DNA from: Paulinella micropora
Taxonomy: Eukaryota; Cercozoa; Imbricatea; Euglyphida
Direction of reading: 5' to 3'
Assembly: GCA_009731375.1 (NCBI GenBank)
Contig: BJOX01000159.1
Coordinates: 828,781-892,780 of the forward strand
DNA: 64,000 nucleotides
Below the pieces are notes generated by a model. The model saw nothing but the letters and a program-made list of their open reading frames with translations. It made no database searches and was not told the DNA's origin. Below, one piece after another: positions 1 to 9,663 of the stretch (position 1 is the first letter of the stretch; each line of letters begins with the position of its first letter). A program made the translations under genes and the position numbers.

Positions 1-1057
1 AGTTGAGGGCGTAGTCACAGGATTGCTATCGGTCCCGGCAGTCTCATCACTACCACCGGGGTCTGCCTCAGCACTAGGGTCGGGACCTATGGGAGACGGT
101 ACCCTTTCCGGAGCTTGAACCCCGTCCCTGTCTCTAGCCGGGGACTCTTCACCTTCACGCTCGTCTTCACACTGATTCAGAGGAAGGATCAGCATCCTAC
201 TGCAACTCTGGGGGTTCGTCTTCAACGTCCGCCAAGCTATCAGGTTGATAGTCCTCCGGTCCGGGCTTCACCTTTACTCCTTGTACCTTCTCCCCTTTTG
301 CTTTGAGTAAAGATTTCAGGTTTTGGCTCATGATACCACTACCAGCCTCAGCCGGCTCGATCTTTGAACCAATCTCACCCTTCGGGGCAGGTACCGCTGA
401 CGGCCCGCTCACCCCTCTAGGTTTACCCCTTACTCTCCCTACGTGGGCAGGTACGACAGGACGGGGCAGAGTACCCTCGGCTCTTGTTTGCGTACCGGCA
501 CCGACGCTACTTGTGGGGACACAACTCTCCCACGAGAGGGGGATACCCCACCCCGGAAGTACATGTGCTTGGCTTGGGTACCAGCATGGGGCTCATGCAG
601 GCGGTACACCTTTCGCCACGAGGGTACACCGGATGCTTCCCACGTTACTGGTTGACGATTGGCAATCCACTCTGTAAACTGCCCGGGGACCCGGGGCTTA
701 GCATAGTGGATGATGGGTAAGAGGGACCGGTTCCAAGGGATGCCACGCTTCGCCGCTTCGTGACGCACTATAACTTTGACCATCAGGGGATGACTCCCGC
801 TCTTGATCTGTGCTTCCAACCCCCTCTCTCCCATCTCGCACATGAGGGGCAGATGATCCCGTCGCGCCATGTCGGCTGCCCACATGCGTAAGGCATCCTC
901 TCTTGCTTTGCTCGTTGGTATTGGTGCTCAACGCAATAGTTACTATCTATGAGGGTAGCTGCCTTAATCCGCATGCTGTTGAATTTGGACTGAAGGTCGT
1001 TCAAGCTGGCCACGCACCGACGCTTTCCTTCCGCCACTCCGTGGCACCGTCCCTCAT
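1..1057 (-). pseudogene. Frameshifted coding remnant following the element X gag
   Basis: Reading on the minus strand, coding-like sequence continues past the X gag in shifting frames. One block (about 885-439) has many Trp, Arg and His residues and a stretch resembling a nucleic-acid-associated retroelement region. A second block (412-197) is Lys/Glu/Pro-rich. No protease, integrase or RT motif is visible, so this is probably the gag-pol spacer of the same copia-like element. Codon use (many Cgg, Ccg, Acc) matches the neighbouring gag and the copia pol at 11.7-15.6 kb. At least one frame change is needed near 890, so it is probably not functional. The element runs off the left end of the window. 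Confidence 0.35.
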
Positions 1058-1922
1058 TCATCTTATCAATGTCGGCGTCGTCCTCAAGCAGGATTTCAAG
1101 GCTGTTCTCGTCCTCCGGGGGTATGACCGGTTAGGGAAGGTTAGCACCCCCCGTTGGGCCATGAGGGCTTTGTCTTTCGACCTTCCGGTTAAGAACTTTA
1201 CCATCTTGACTAAGGCTACTCCCGGTTCCTCTTCCTCGGAGTCGTCACTATCACTACCCCCAACGGAGCCCTTTGCTGCCTCGCCCTTCTCTTTCCTGCC
1301 TTTGTCCGGACACTTGCTCAATTTGTGCTTACCCCCGCACACCCGGCACTTCTTGGTGCACTTACCGGCGATGTGTCCCCTTTCGAAGGAATTGAAGCAC
1401 TTGGGCCCCTTGTTCTTTTCGCTCTTCTTGCTTTTGTCACCCTTGGTGGTGTCTGCCGGTTTGGAAGGGGTCTTCTTTGCTTTGGCTGGGTCGTGCTCGA
1501 ACTTACACTTATCCGCCCACCTACACTCCCCCTGCTTGTCCCAAAGGAAGCACATTCCCTTCACCTTTCCTCCAACAATGACATGGAGGTAGCGACACGA
1601 GGCCCCGCGAGTGCATTTGCCCTCTTTGCTGAAGATCCAGCATTCGTCTTTGGGCTTTCCTTTCCCGGCCTTCCGAGCTGCCATGCCTTTCTCAGTGGAA
1701 CTAGTCACTTTGGCCCGGTCAAACTTCTTGTCTAATTCCAGGGCACGCTCCTGCACGGACTTCCACCATGTGGCGAAGTCCCACTTAAACTGCTTCCGGT
1801 TCAGCTCTGCCATCTCTACCCAAACCTGCCAGGCTTTCTTCACTCTAGAGTCAGACTGTTTTGGACCCACTAATGCGTCCTTCACTATCTGTTGCAGCCG
1901 GTTGTCGGTTGGGGCTTGACCG
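1058..1922 (-). pseudogene. C-terminal half of copia-like gag (element X) with two CCCH zinc fingers
   Basis: This is the C-terminal part of a retrotransposon gag, which would package element RNA in the cytoplasm. Two consecutive fingers fit C-x8-C-x5-C-x3-H exactly (CWIF...YLH and CFLW...FEH). Lys-rich linkers follow, then a knuckle whose second Cys is Ser (CFNSFERGHIAGKC), then a short C-x2-C-x3-H-x4-C knuckle (CRVCGGKHKLSKC) and an acidic tail. The frame is open but starts abruptly at the LTR boundary. Its first codons (GQAPTD) complete a sentence begun by the plus-strand fragment at 40,366-41,167. The gag was therefore interrupted by the LTR element next to it. Confidence 0.7.
1918..1922 (-). 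repeat. Target-site duplication, right side of element Y insertion
   Basis: Read on the minus strand, CGGTC directly follows the LTR end. The same five bases precede the LTR at 41,163-41,167. Joining the two flanks at one copy restores an open gag frame (DYGQAPTD), so this is a real 5-bp integration duplication. Confidence 0.75.
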
Positions 1923-2445
1923 CGTGAAAGACGATGACTGAATATATTCGCTGATGAATAAAACCGTGATCCGAACTGAGAGGAGTGCTCCGGACGTAAA
2001 TCCGAAATACACACGACTAAAAGCAAGTCTGATTAAACATAATTGACGGACTATTCCTTCTGAGGAATTCCGGTAGATTGAGTTCCGGTTGTCAGTAAAT
2101 GACACTAAAATAATCCCACGACTACTTCCTTGTTACTGGAACTGAACTTTACTGAGAATACAATCACTTTCCGTTTTACTCTAGAACTATGCTACGTCAC
2201 TAGCAATGATTATGGTTGGAAGCACAACTAATGACTGTGACTAATTATAATATGGACTGAATGACTGTAACTGTGTTCTACCTATACTGCGTCTTAACTG
2301 ACCATCCATCCGTAGTGAATAAAATGGTAACTGACATACTGTATTGGTAAATAGGTAAGTGCCACCTGTGTCACTGAATAACGACTAATGTATAAAACGG
2401 TATTATCGTAATTACAAATACGTTAGGAAGTGTGAGGCTGTGACG
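1923..2445 (-). repeat. LTR of element Y (minus orientation)
   Basis: This 523-bp block is nearly identical to 41,168-41,685 in the opposite orientation. It starts CGTCAC and ends TTTCACG on the minus strand, so it lacks the usual TG...CA ends. A polypurine tract abuts its 5' side and the interrupted X gag abuts its 3' side, so it is the 3' LTR of an insertion into X. LTRs carry the promoter and polyadenylation signals of the element. No clear TATA box could be assigned with confidence. Confidence 0.75.
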
Positions 2446-2460
2446 CTCCCCCTTAATTAG
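2445..2460 (-). other. Polypurine tract upstream of Y 3' LTR
   Basis: On the minus strand, AATTAAGGGGGAGC lies directly before the LTR start. Such tracts prime plus-strand DNA synthesis in LTR elements. The same string occurs at 16,037-16,052 after the copia pol. Confidence 0.6.
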
Positions 2461-3965
2461 ATAATATCGTAAATGAACGGAATAAGTAAATTGTAAATAC
2501 TATACTAATAGTTCTGTACAAATTTAGAAACAATCGCCCTCGGTCCATACTGTGCAGTCGGACACTGCCAATTCATTACGCGATAATAACCATGTTACAT
2601 TTAAACTGCAGTCGTCGTAGGTACGTGTCGTCGCAGGTCGATAGGTCCATCGCAGTTGCAAAATCGTACGCATTGGTTAATGGATTGGCAAAGGCCGTGT
2701 CAATTTGTTACCCGTAATGTAACAATCAATGGGCCATGTCCATTTGTTACCCGTAATGTAACAATTAATGGGTCATGAGTAATCGGAGCATAACGCGAGT
2801 AACATTAAAATTTTGCGAAGTTCGTGACGTTTGGAGAGTCGGGATCGTCGATCATAGCTGAACGTCGCGTTCCCCAAAGATATCGCTTCATCGCCGATTA
2901 GCCGATGAGTAGCCTTGCCATGCCGGCCTGCGTGCGATAACTTCATTGTCCGCTCGTCAGTCCATGCGGTCGTTGTGCGCTGAACGTGCGGAGTCGAGAC
3001 GATGCAGATGACGATGAGTCGCGTCGGGTGCGAGCTTCGATCGCGTAGGTCTGATGCCGGGCTGTTCGGACTCCTTCGTTAGAACCGGGCGCGTCGATTT
3101 CTGAATTTGTATCATATATGTTCTATCTCATTTGTAACCTTATATGAAATGTGACTTAGAAAAATCTAAGTCGTCAGCACGACTATGATGTCTCGAAGTG
3201 GGATTGATAGAAGGTAACATAATCGAAGCAACATAAATGAAAAATAGTTCCATTATATCAAATATCGCATTTGAACATAAAACATGTTGCAATGTTATAT
3301 ATCAAATGTATTACTAACTTCATATAAGACGTAATTTTCAATGATAAAAATAAATGCGTCTATCACATATTCACGTTTTGAAACGTTAATCATGCAACTT
3401 CATAAATACACAAAATTACTACATTAAAATTAAGATCTGTATGCATCTATCCGACTTATGACGAAATTGATCAAGCATTTCAATGTTGGCAACGAATAAG
3501 AAGTGCTTATGTAAATAAAATGATGCGAAATCGACAGATCGGAAGCAATGCCAACAATTCTACCTTTGTGAGATGTATCTATCCTATACTTCCTTGATTC
3601 CGATCGATGTTCGATTCGCGCGTCTGAAAGAACTACCTTATTAAGAAAAAATGAACAGTAAGTCAACAATAACATGCCATACTATTGACTATGCTGTTTT
3701 GTCTCATAGGTTGCTCCCCCTGAGCCTATTCTATCCTGCGGCTAAGTCCTGTGACTTTAGCTCGCTTTCCATGCTCTCTTCTCCCTAAGCTCCTATCTCA
3801 GCCAACGAACTCGTTGCATAGCTCGTGCGCTTCTCAGAGTCGGCTCGGGCCTTCTTACACCTGAGTACGATACATGCGTATGCGAAAATTTGCGTAAATT
3901 GCTGTTACGAAAATTAACGTATTCGTTGATCACGAAAAATTCGAAATTAACAATATTACCGATGT
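2461..3965. other. Non-coding 3' region of a retroelement, with short direct repeats
   Basis: No gene is visible in this 1.5 kb. A unit containing TTTGTTACCCGTAATG is duplicated in tandem at about 2,701-2,772. A second polypurine-like tract (minus strand CAGGGGGAGC, about 3,713-3,722) suggests that the pol at 3,966-7,671 had its own 3' LTR starting near 3,710. Part of this stretch may therefore be that LTR, of a different family from Y. Its other copy is not in the window, so its ends cannot be set. Confidence 0.4.
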
Positions 3966-5596
3966 TTATTCCATGTTGATCGTGAATTTATCCAAAAGAT
4001 AATCCATCTGATCTTTAGGAAGGTGCTTAGTTAAAATATCACCGATTTGCTCATCTGTACTTACCTTCCGAAATTTTACGATTCCGAGAGTTTCCAGTTC
4101 ATGCAAATAGTGTTCTTCTACGAGAAGATGCCTAGTTCGCGGTCCCGCCAAATCTCGCTGTGCTGCTAAGATTGTTTGTGCATTATCTTCGAACACATCA
4201 ACGGGATTATTCTGTGCTAAGCCTATCTCGGTGAGAATGTTTTTGACTGTCATCATCTCGCGAAGCGCTTCGTTAGCAGCGATGATTTCGGCGTCATTGG
4301 AAGAAAGAGCTACCTTAGTTTGTCTCTTCGACAACCAAGCTACTGGGCTGCCGCCGACGAGTATTACGTAGCCGGTTCGCGACTTACCCGTTTTGAGACA
4401 CGCTTTGTGCGCGGCATCCGGATAAACGGAACTTTGTTCAACCAAACCGGATCTTGTGCCCGATTTGAATCGCAAACCCCGTAAATTCTTCAAGTAGCGG
4501 ATGCATTTGCCTAATCGCGCGTAAGCAACTCCCGCGTCGATTGTCTGCATAACGCGCGGCGTTACAGCTTCATCGATGTCCGGTCTTGTCATCTTTGCTA
4601 GAAATAGGAGACTACCGACTATCTGGGGAATTGAAAATTGTCTGAGCTTGGCTGAACTGTGCATCGGGGTTGGATCGATTTTTGTACCTGGGGTAGCGCT
4701 TGGCTTAGAATCAGCGTAACCAAAAAACTTGACTACCTTCTTCGCGTATGTGCGCTGGTGCACAATTATCTCTCCGTCCTTTTGTTCGATCTCCATGCCT
4801 TTGAACTCTCTAGCTACGCCTAGCTTTTTGATCGGGAATCGCTTCTCGAGGCTATCGCAAAAGTAGATATAAGCTTTCTCGCTGGGGGCAATGAATATAA
4901 GGTCGTCTACGTGAAAGACACCTATTATGGCTTTGCTAACGTGTACTCCCTTTTGAATGAACATGCATGGGTCTGCCTTAAGAGGCTCAAAACCAAGCTC
5001 TCGTAAAAGTTCTGCGAATAGATCGTACCACCTTTTGCATACCTGTGGGGCTCCGTATAAAGCTTTAGTGATCTTAAGAAACATCCCTTCGCGTCCTTTC
5101 TCGGTTACACCGGTTGGGGCGCGTCGAGCATACGGCGGGTCTTTCATGAGCGCATTGAGGTATGCGTTCTTGAAGTCTACGGCATATATTTTGTTGCCTA
5201 AGCTTACTGATAGTTTGAATACAGTAAGACCGATCTATGGTTGGCACATGGAACGTAAAGCTGTTCGGGGTTATAACTGATGCCTGGCTCCAGTTGATCT
5301 CCCCGTAAAGAGAGTCATGACTTAACGAATTTTACGCCCGCTTCGTCAGTCTTAACTTTATGAACCCAAAGTAAACCTACGGGTTTGACTCCTGCCTTCC
5401 TAACTTCATCGGTCGTCACCCAATCATAGGTTTTGAACTCCCTTAACACTTTCAGTTCATTATCGATTCCTTTTTGCAAGTCTTTTAGTGTCATTCCTTC
5501 TTCAACTAAGTCTGCGGGTAGATGAATATAAAATAACCACTCGCTTGCTTCGTCATGAGAGATGCAATCATCCATATCATTCAATACATCATTCAT
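3966..5596 (-). pseudogene. Copia-type reverse transcriptase and RNase H, decayed
   Basis: This is the C-terminal part of a Ty1/copia polyprotein, which copies element RNA into DNA. The RT N-terminal block (5,596-5,315) ends at an in-frame TGA. Coding similarity continues in the same order (RGD...EPG, then a DFKNAYLNA-like stretch) with further stops up to 5,147. The last 393 codons are open. They hold the RT catalytic motif FHVDDLIF, the copia signature SLLFLAKMTRPDID, and RNase H with SSNDAEIIAANEALREM, FEDNAQTILAA, RTRHL and GDILTKHL. The order RT then RNase H after integrase is diagnostic of copia. Several nonsense changes make it inactive. Confidence 0.85.
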
Positions 5597-5629
5597 GAGC
5601 GTAACATGATGCGTGGATGTAGACTTGAG

Positions 5630-6520
5630 TCAGTTTGCTTCCTCTCTCTTGCCTGTGACTATATTGGCTGAGCTAACACTGTTGGTTTGCTCCCAAGTTA
5701 GTCCTTTTGGCGGGGGCTTCTTCTCAATGTACCGGTTTGGATCGGTATGAGGCTCTTCTGGGGCAGTGAAATCAGATGAGGGCATCGGTCCTGTACTAAG
5801 GTTTGTGTCCTGATCGTCAGCTAAGCTTTGTTCAATACTGATCTCGTCTTGCTGGTCTGATTTCTGCTCTTCCTGTAATCCTTGCTCGTGAGTTGGCGAA
5901 TCTGGTCTCATCGCTCTCTCAAGTGGTTGGATTGTCGTATGCTCGTGTGTCGTTTCTTTGAAGTGTGGTTGTTGATCCTCATCTTCATCGTCTAGAATGG
6001 CTTGGATTGGTGAAGGTTGATCTGTGGTGATTGTGTCTTTCTCACTCTCCCCCTCAGATTCGTCACTCCAATCTATCTGGGCGGTTACGCCTGGCAGTGG
6101 TCCTATTTTGCGCGGGTTAAATCTAGCATTACGAACGCCAGCTATTACTCGCTTGCCATCCCATGCACGATACAATTCTCTATGTATGTCGTATCCTACT
6201 AACGTAACTACTTTGCCGGGCATAGCTCCCTTGCCGTCTGTGTTACCTTTGTGCATTACTCCTCTACTACCGATAGGTTTTAACTGATGCATTGGGGGCT
6301 TTCTACCGAAAAGCTGTTCGTATGGGGACATACCCTTACGGGAACCAGTGGTTGCCGGGAGGATGTTCAAGTGTGGATGCTGTATGTTCCAGTTCGTCCC
6401 AAAATTGGGTGGGAATCCAGCATGAATGCGCATAGCGCGTGCGGGTCCTCCTGCCGTTTGGTTCATTCTTTCCGCTACCGGATTGCCATTTTTATCTCCT
6501 GAAGCTGCGTCTTGCCACAC
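5630..6520 (-). pseudogene. Copia integrase C-terminal domain and spacer
   Basis: This carries the last third of a copia integrase: GNPVAERMNQT (the NG-AER-N block), then MSPYEQLFGRKPP and a GYD...YR-W region typical of copia integrase C-termini. A long acidic Gln/Ser/Thr-rich linker leads into the RT. The frame differs from the upstream integrase block, so one frameshift near 6,520 separates them. Confidence 0.75.
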
Positions 6521-7671
6521 TATGCAGGGTATTCCCTGCGCACCTCTGCGGGGGCAGTGAACTCCTGATCACAGCGTATTTCCTTGACTTTATTGCTTGT
6601 TCGTGTTTCAAAGAAGCTGATGGCCTTCTTGAGACAAGTAATAAACTCATTCTTATGGGCAAGATAGAAATCTAGCGTGTAACTGGAATAATCATCAGTC
6701 ACGGAAAATTTATATCTTTTCCCTGTCCTTGACATTACACGCCAGGGTCCTTGCGTATCTAGGTGGAATATCTTTCCTGACCTATTAGCTCTGCGAATAT
6801 GATTAACCGCAAATCTAGGAAGAACCTTAGCTTTGCCGATCATGCATGGTTCGCATGTGGCGCACTCTTCCTTTGCGCTTTCCAAAGTTCCTCTAGGTCC
6901 AACTATTCTATAACCAGCCGCATCTGCGAAAGCAGTGGCTTTTCCGAAACCGAAATGTCCTATACTAGCATGAAGGATATCTATTTCTATTGGCTTCCGT
7001 TTGTCAGTGCTAGCGGGGTACTTAACAAACAAGATTGCGTTGTTGGTCCTATCACTATCTCTATTCTTGCTTAGCTTGAATCTAACACTATCTTTGACTG
7101 ATATGGGGCTTCCCTCCCCGATTACCCCAACATGGATTCGCTCTTGGGTGCTCCTGAGGGAACATACCGCTGATTGATGCGAAGCGGTTTGTCCTTCATG
7201 TCCCATCGATACAATAGAGATTTTGTCAATCTCCCTGACTAGTATATCCCTGGGGTCTACCTTTATAGGTTTCTTAAGGATAAACATCTGACCATTTTGG
7301 TGTACCACAGCTCTGTGGTGAAAATGATCCATGGGTCCAGTGGGTGCAATGTTGATAGGCATACAGGGGTCATAGTACGCTGCCTTTGCTATAACATGGG
7401 GTTTGGCATTACCATCTACTCTAGCTAGTTGCATCATACCTGCCTTCTCTATCTTTCTCTCACCATTTCCAGTTTTGAAGTTCACGGGTCTTACTTTCGT
7501 CTTGTTCGTCATTAAATGAGAATCTCGACAGATGTATTGTGAGGCTCCACTATCCTGGTATGTGTGTGTCGGGTTTGGTTTGTCTTTCGCGTTGATCAAT
7601 ACCATCGCCCTGTCTCGCGCTACTGTACTCACGTCTTTCTCTGTCTTGTGAGTCACTGTTGCTGGTGTCAT
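6520..7671 (-). pseudogene. Copia protease, GAG-pre-integrase and integrase core
   Basis: The aspartic protease motif is DSGAS (YQDSGASQYICRD). It is followed by the GAG-pre-integrase zinc region (HASIGHFG... CATCEPCMIGKA) and the integrase core (FHLDTQGPW, VTDDYSSY, KEIRCDQEF). In the integrase, the first two catalytic aspartates are visible and the last acidic residue would fall near the frame break. It lies downstream of an acidic stretch that reads through from the 644-residue ORF in another frame. The full-length copia order protease, integrase, RT, RNase H is kept. Confidence 0.8.
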
Positions 7672-7728
7672 CCTCTTCGTTTTCTTCTTCGTCCTCTTCT
7701 TCTTCTTCCTCTTGTTCTTCCTCTTCTT

Positions 7729-9663
7729 CTATCTCTTCTGACGAATAGCTGCGAGTGCGTCCCTAAGTCTAATTTCGTCTGAGTTTCGTTCGTCGTCGCT
7801 GTTGAACTCGTACATCTCATCATCTTCTTCTTCCTCTGACTTTTCTTCTTTCTCTACTTCATCTATCTCTTCCTCTTCTTCGTTGCGTGTAGAAGGGAAT
7901 AGTTGGCGTTCAGTAGTTGTGTTGGAAGGAGGGGGTGCTTGTGGCAATTCTACTCTTTCTTGTGCAGTGGAATGAGTGACAATGGGGTCTTTTTCGACGC
8001 TGTAGGGGCTAGTTCTTCTCACTTTGTGCAGTACGTAAACTGCCTCTATCGCTTTCATTACGTCTGCGAGGAAATCGTCTGGCTGGTCGTCTGCTGTCCA
8101 CACTACCTGTCTGTCTGAAGTCCATTGACAACCTTGCGTCATGACTTCTGCTAAGTGTGCGAGGGTGTAGAAGTTTATGGGTGACACATTAGGATTAGGC
8201 CTAGCCTGATCATTTACCACTACTAGACCTGCCTGCCTGAATGCGTGACTAGTAAGGTATCTACCTTCTGGGGTGCGAGGGGTTGCCTGTTCGGGTGTTG
8301 TGTTTTCGAAATGTTCCTCAACATACGTGACAGTTTCGGGTGTGGGTGCTTCAGGTATTGGACTTTCTGGTATTGGCCTTTCAGGTGTTGGATGCAGTGG
8401 GTGGGGTTGTCTACCATGCTCTACTGCTCTACCAGCTAAGCTATTCTGTCCACTACCGTACACTACCTGTTGGATCCGGCCCGTTTTTTCCTCATACTGT
8501 TTCGTCAGGTGGTTGAGTTTGCGTGACGGTTGTACCTGAAACTCGTGCGCCTTCACTGCGGGGTAATAACACCATTCTTGGTTCAGCTGATTGTAACCCT
8601 GAATGTTGCCGTACAACTCTAGGTACTGTTTGGCTACGGCTATCAGTCCTGCTTCGTCTGGGAACTTGCTATTCTTACTAGGCCTTTCTGCTGCCGGTCT
8701 TGCTAGGTCTATGAAGGGAAACAAGGGGTCTTGTTCGGCATGATAGCCGCAAAATGAACCATATGCAAACCGTTTCGCCATGAGATTAGGGGAGCAGTAA
8801 AATTTGGGGTTGCGAGAAATCCCACACTGTTCTGCTTTTGTGTTCCTACTTTGACACCTAGGGTGCCCGTTCTTATCTAGCTGCTCATATACTAGTGTTC
8901 TCTGTTTGGGTGTGAGAGAGTAACCAGGCTTGAGATTTGCGTAGATAGGGTGTGGTGGTGGCTCAGATCTTCCCATGCGTTCGGTCTGTGACTGTGTGTC
9001 TGTGGATGAGATGGTAGAGGGTGGCGACTGTGCTCTTTCACTCTTTCTCTCCTTCTTCTGTGAATGTGTGACTGTGGATGTGAGGGAAGTGGGTTGTGCC
9101 TGTGCTCTTTCACCCTTACTCTCCATCCTCTTTTTCTGTTGTTTTTTAGATGAGAGGGTAGTGGTTTGCGACTGTGCTCTTTCACTCTTTCTCTCCATCT
9201 CTGCCTGCTGTTGCTTTTGTCTGCGAGCTTGCTGTCTGATGCTCTGCCGTCTATTGCTAGTCTGTTGACTGCTTGTCGGTTGAGTGCTAGTTTGTTGGTT
9301 ATTGACCTGTTGACTGCTGTCCTGCTGACTGCTAGTTTGTTGACTACGGCTGCTGCTTGTCTGCAGCTGTCGACTGTTGTTTTGCTGTCTGCTGTTCTGT
9401 TGACTGCTAGTCTGTTGACTGCTGCTGCTTGTCTGTCGATTATTGTCTTGCTGTCTGCTGTTCTGCTGACTGCTAGTCTGCTGACTGCTGCTGCTTGTCT
9501 GTCGAGTATTGTTTTGCTGTCTGCTGTTCTGCTGACTGCTAGTCTGTTGAATGCTGCTCTGCTGAGTGTTGACTTGTTGAGTGCTGACGTGCTGAGTGCT
9601 ATGAGGCTTATGAGCTGAGTCTAGCGACGGATCACAAAAAGATAGCCATCGTACATGAGGCAC
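7729..9663 (-). CDS. 644-residue Gln/Ser/Thr-rich ORF upstream of copia pol, possible gag
   Basis: I do not recognise this protein. Residues 25-145 are a low-complexity array of QQTSSQQNSRQQ-type units encoded by a minisatellite. A Lys/Arg/Ser-rich section follows with repeated ERKSERAQS units. About residues 240-330 form a compact Cys/His region (CQSR, CGIS, FYCS, FCGYH) that could bind zinc. The last 50 residues are strongly acidic. It lies immediately upstream of, and on the same strand as, a copia protease, so gag is the natural guess. It has no CCHC knuckle and does not resemble the two other gags here. A frameshift at its 3' end would join it to the pol acidic linker. Confidence 0.45.
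   Translation of the reverse strand: MPHVRWLSFCDPSLDSAHKPHSTQHVSTQQVNTQQSSIQQTSSQQNSRQQNNTRQTSSSSQQTSSQQNSRQQDNNRQTSSSSQQTSSQQNSRQQNNSRQLQTSSSRSQQTSSQQDSSQQVNNQQTSTQPTSSQQTSNRRQSIRQQARRQKQQQAEMERKSERAQSQTTTLSSKKQQKKRMESKGERAQAQPTSLTSTVTHSQKKERKSERAQSPPSTISSTDTQSQTERMGRSEPPPHPIYANLKPGYSLTPKQRTLVYEQLDKNGHPRCQSRNTKAEQCGISRNPKFYCSPNLMAKRFAYGSFCGYHAEQDPLFPFIDLARPAAERPSKNSKFPDEAGLIAVAKQYLELYGNIQGYNQLNQEWCYYPAVKAHEFQVQPSRKLNHLTKQYEEKTGRIQQVVYGSGQNSLAGRAVEHGRQPHPLHPTPERPIPESPIPEAPTPETVTYVEEHFENTTPEQATPRTPEGRYLTSHAFRQAGLVVVNDQARPNPNVSPINFYTLAHLAEVMTQGCQWTSDRQVVWTADDQPDDFLADVMKAIEAVYVLHKVRRTSPYSVEKDPIVTHSTAQERVELPQAPPPSNTTTERQLFPSTRNEEEEEIDEVEKEEKSEEEEDDEMYEFNSDDERNSDEIRLRDALAAIRQKR

Noticed and set aside
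1931-2105. 84-residue gene shared with 41,503-41,700
   Set aside because: The frame lies wholly in the LTR and is explained by the LTR being present twice.
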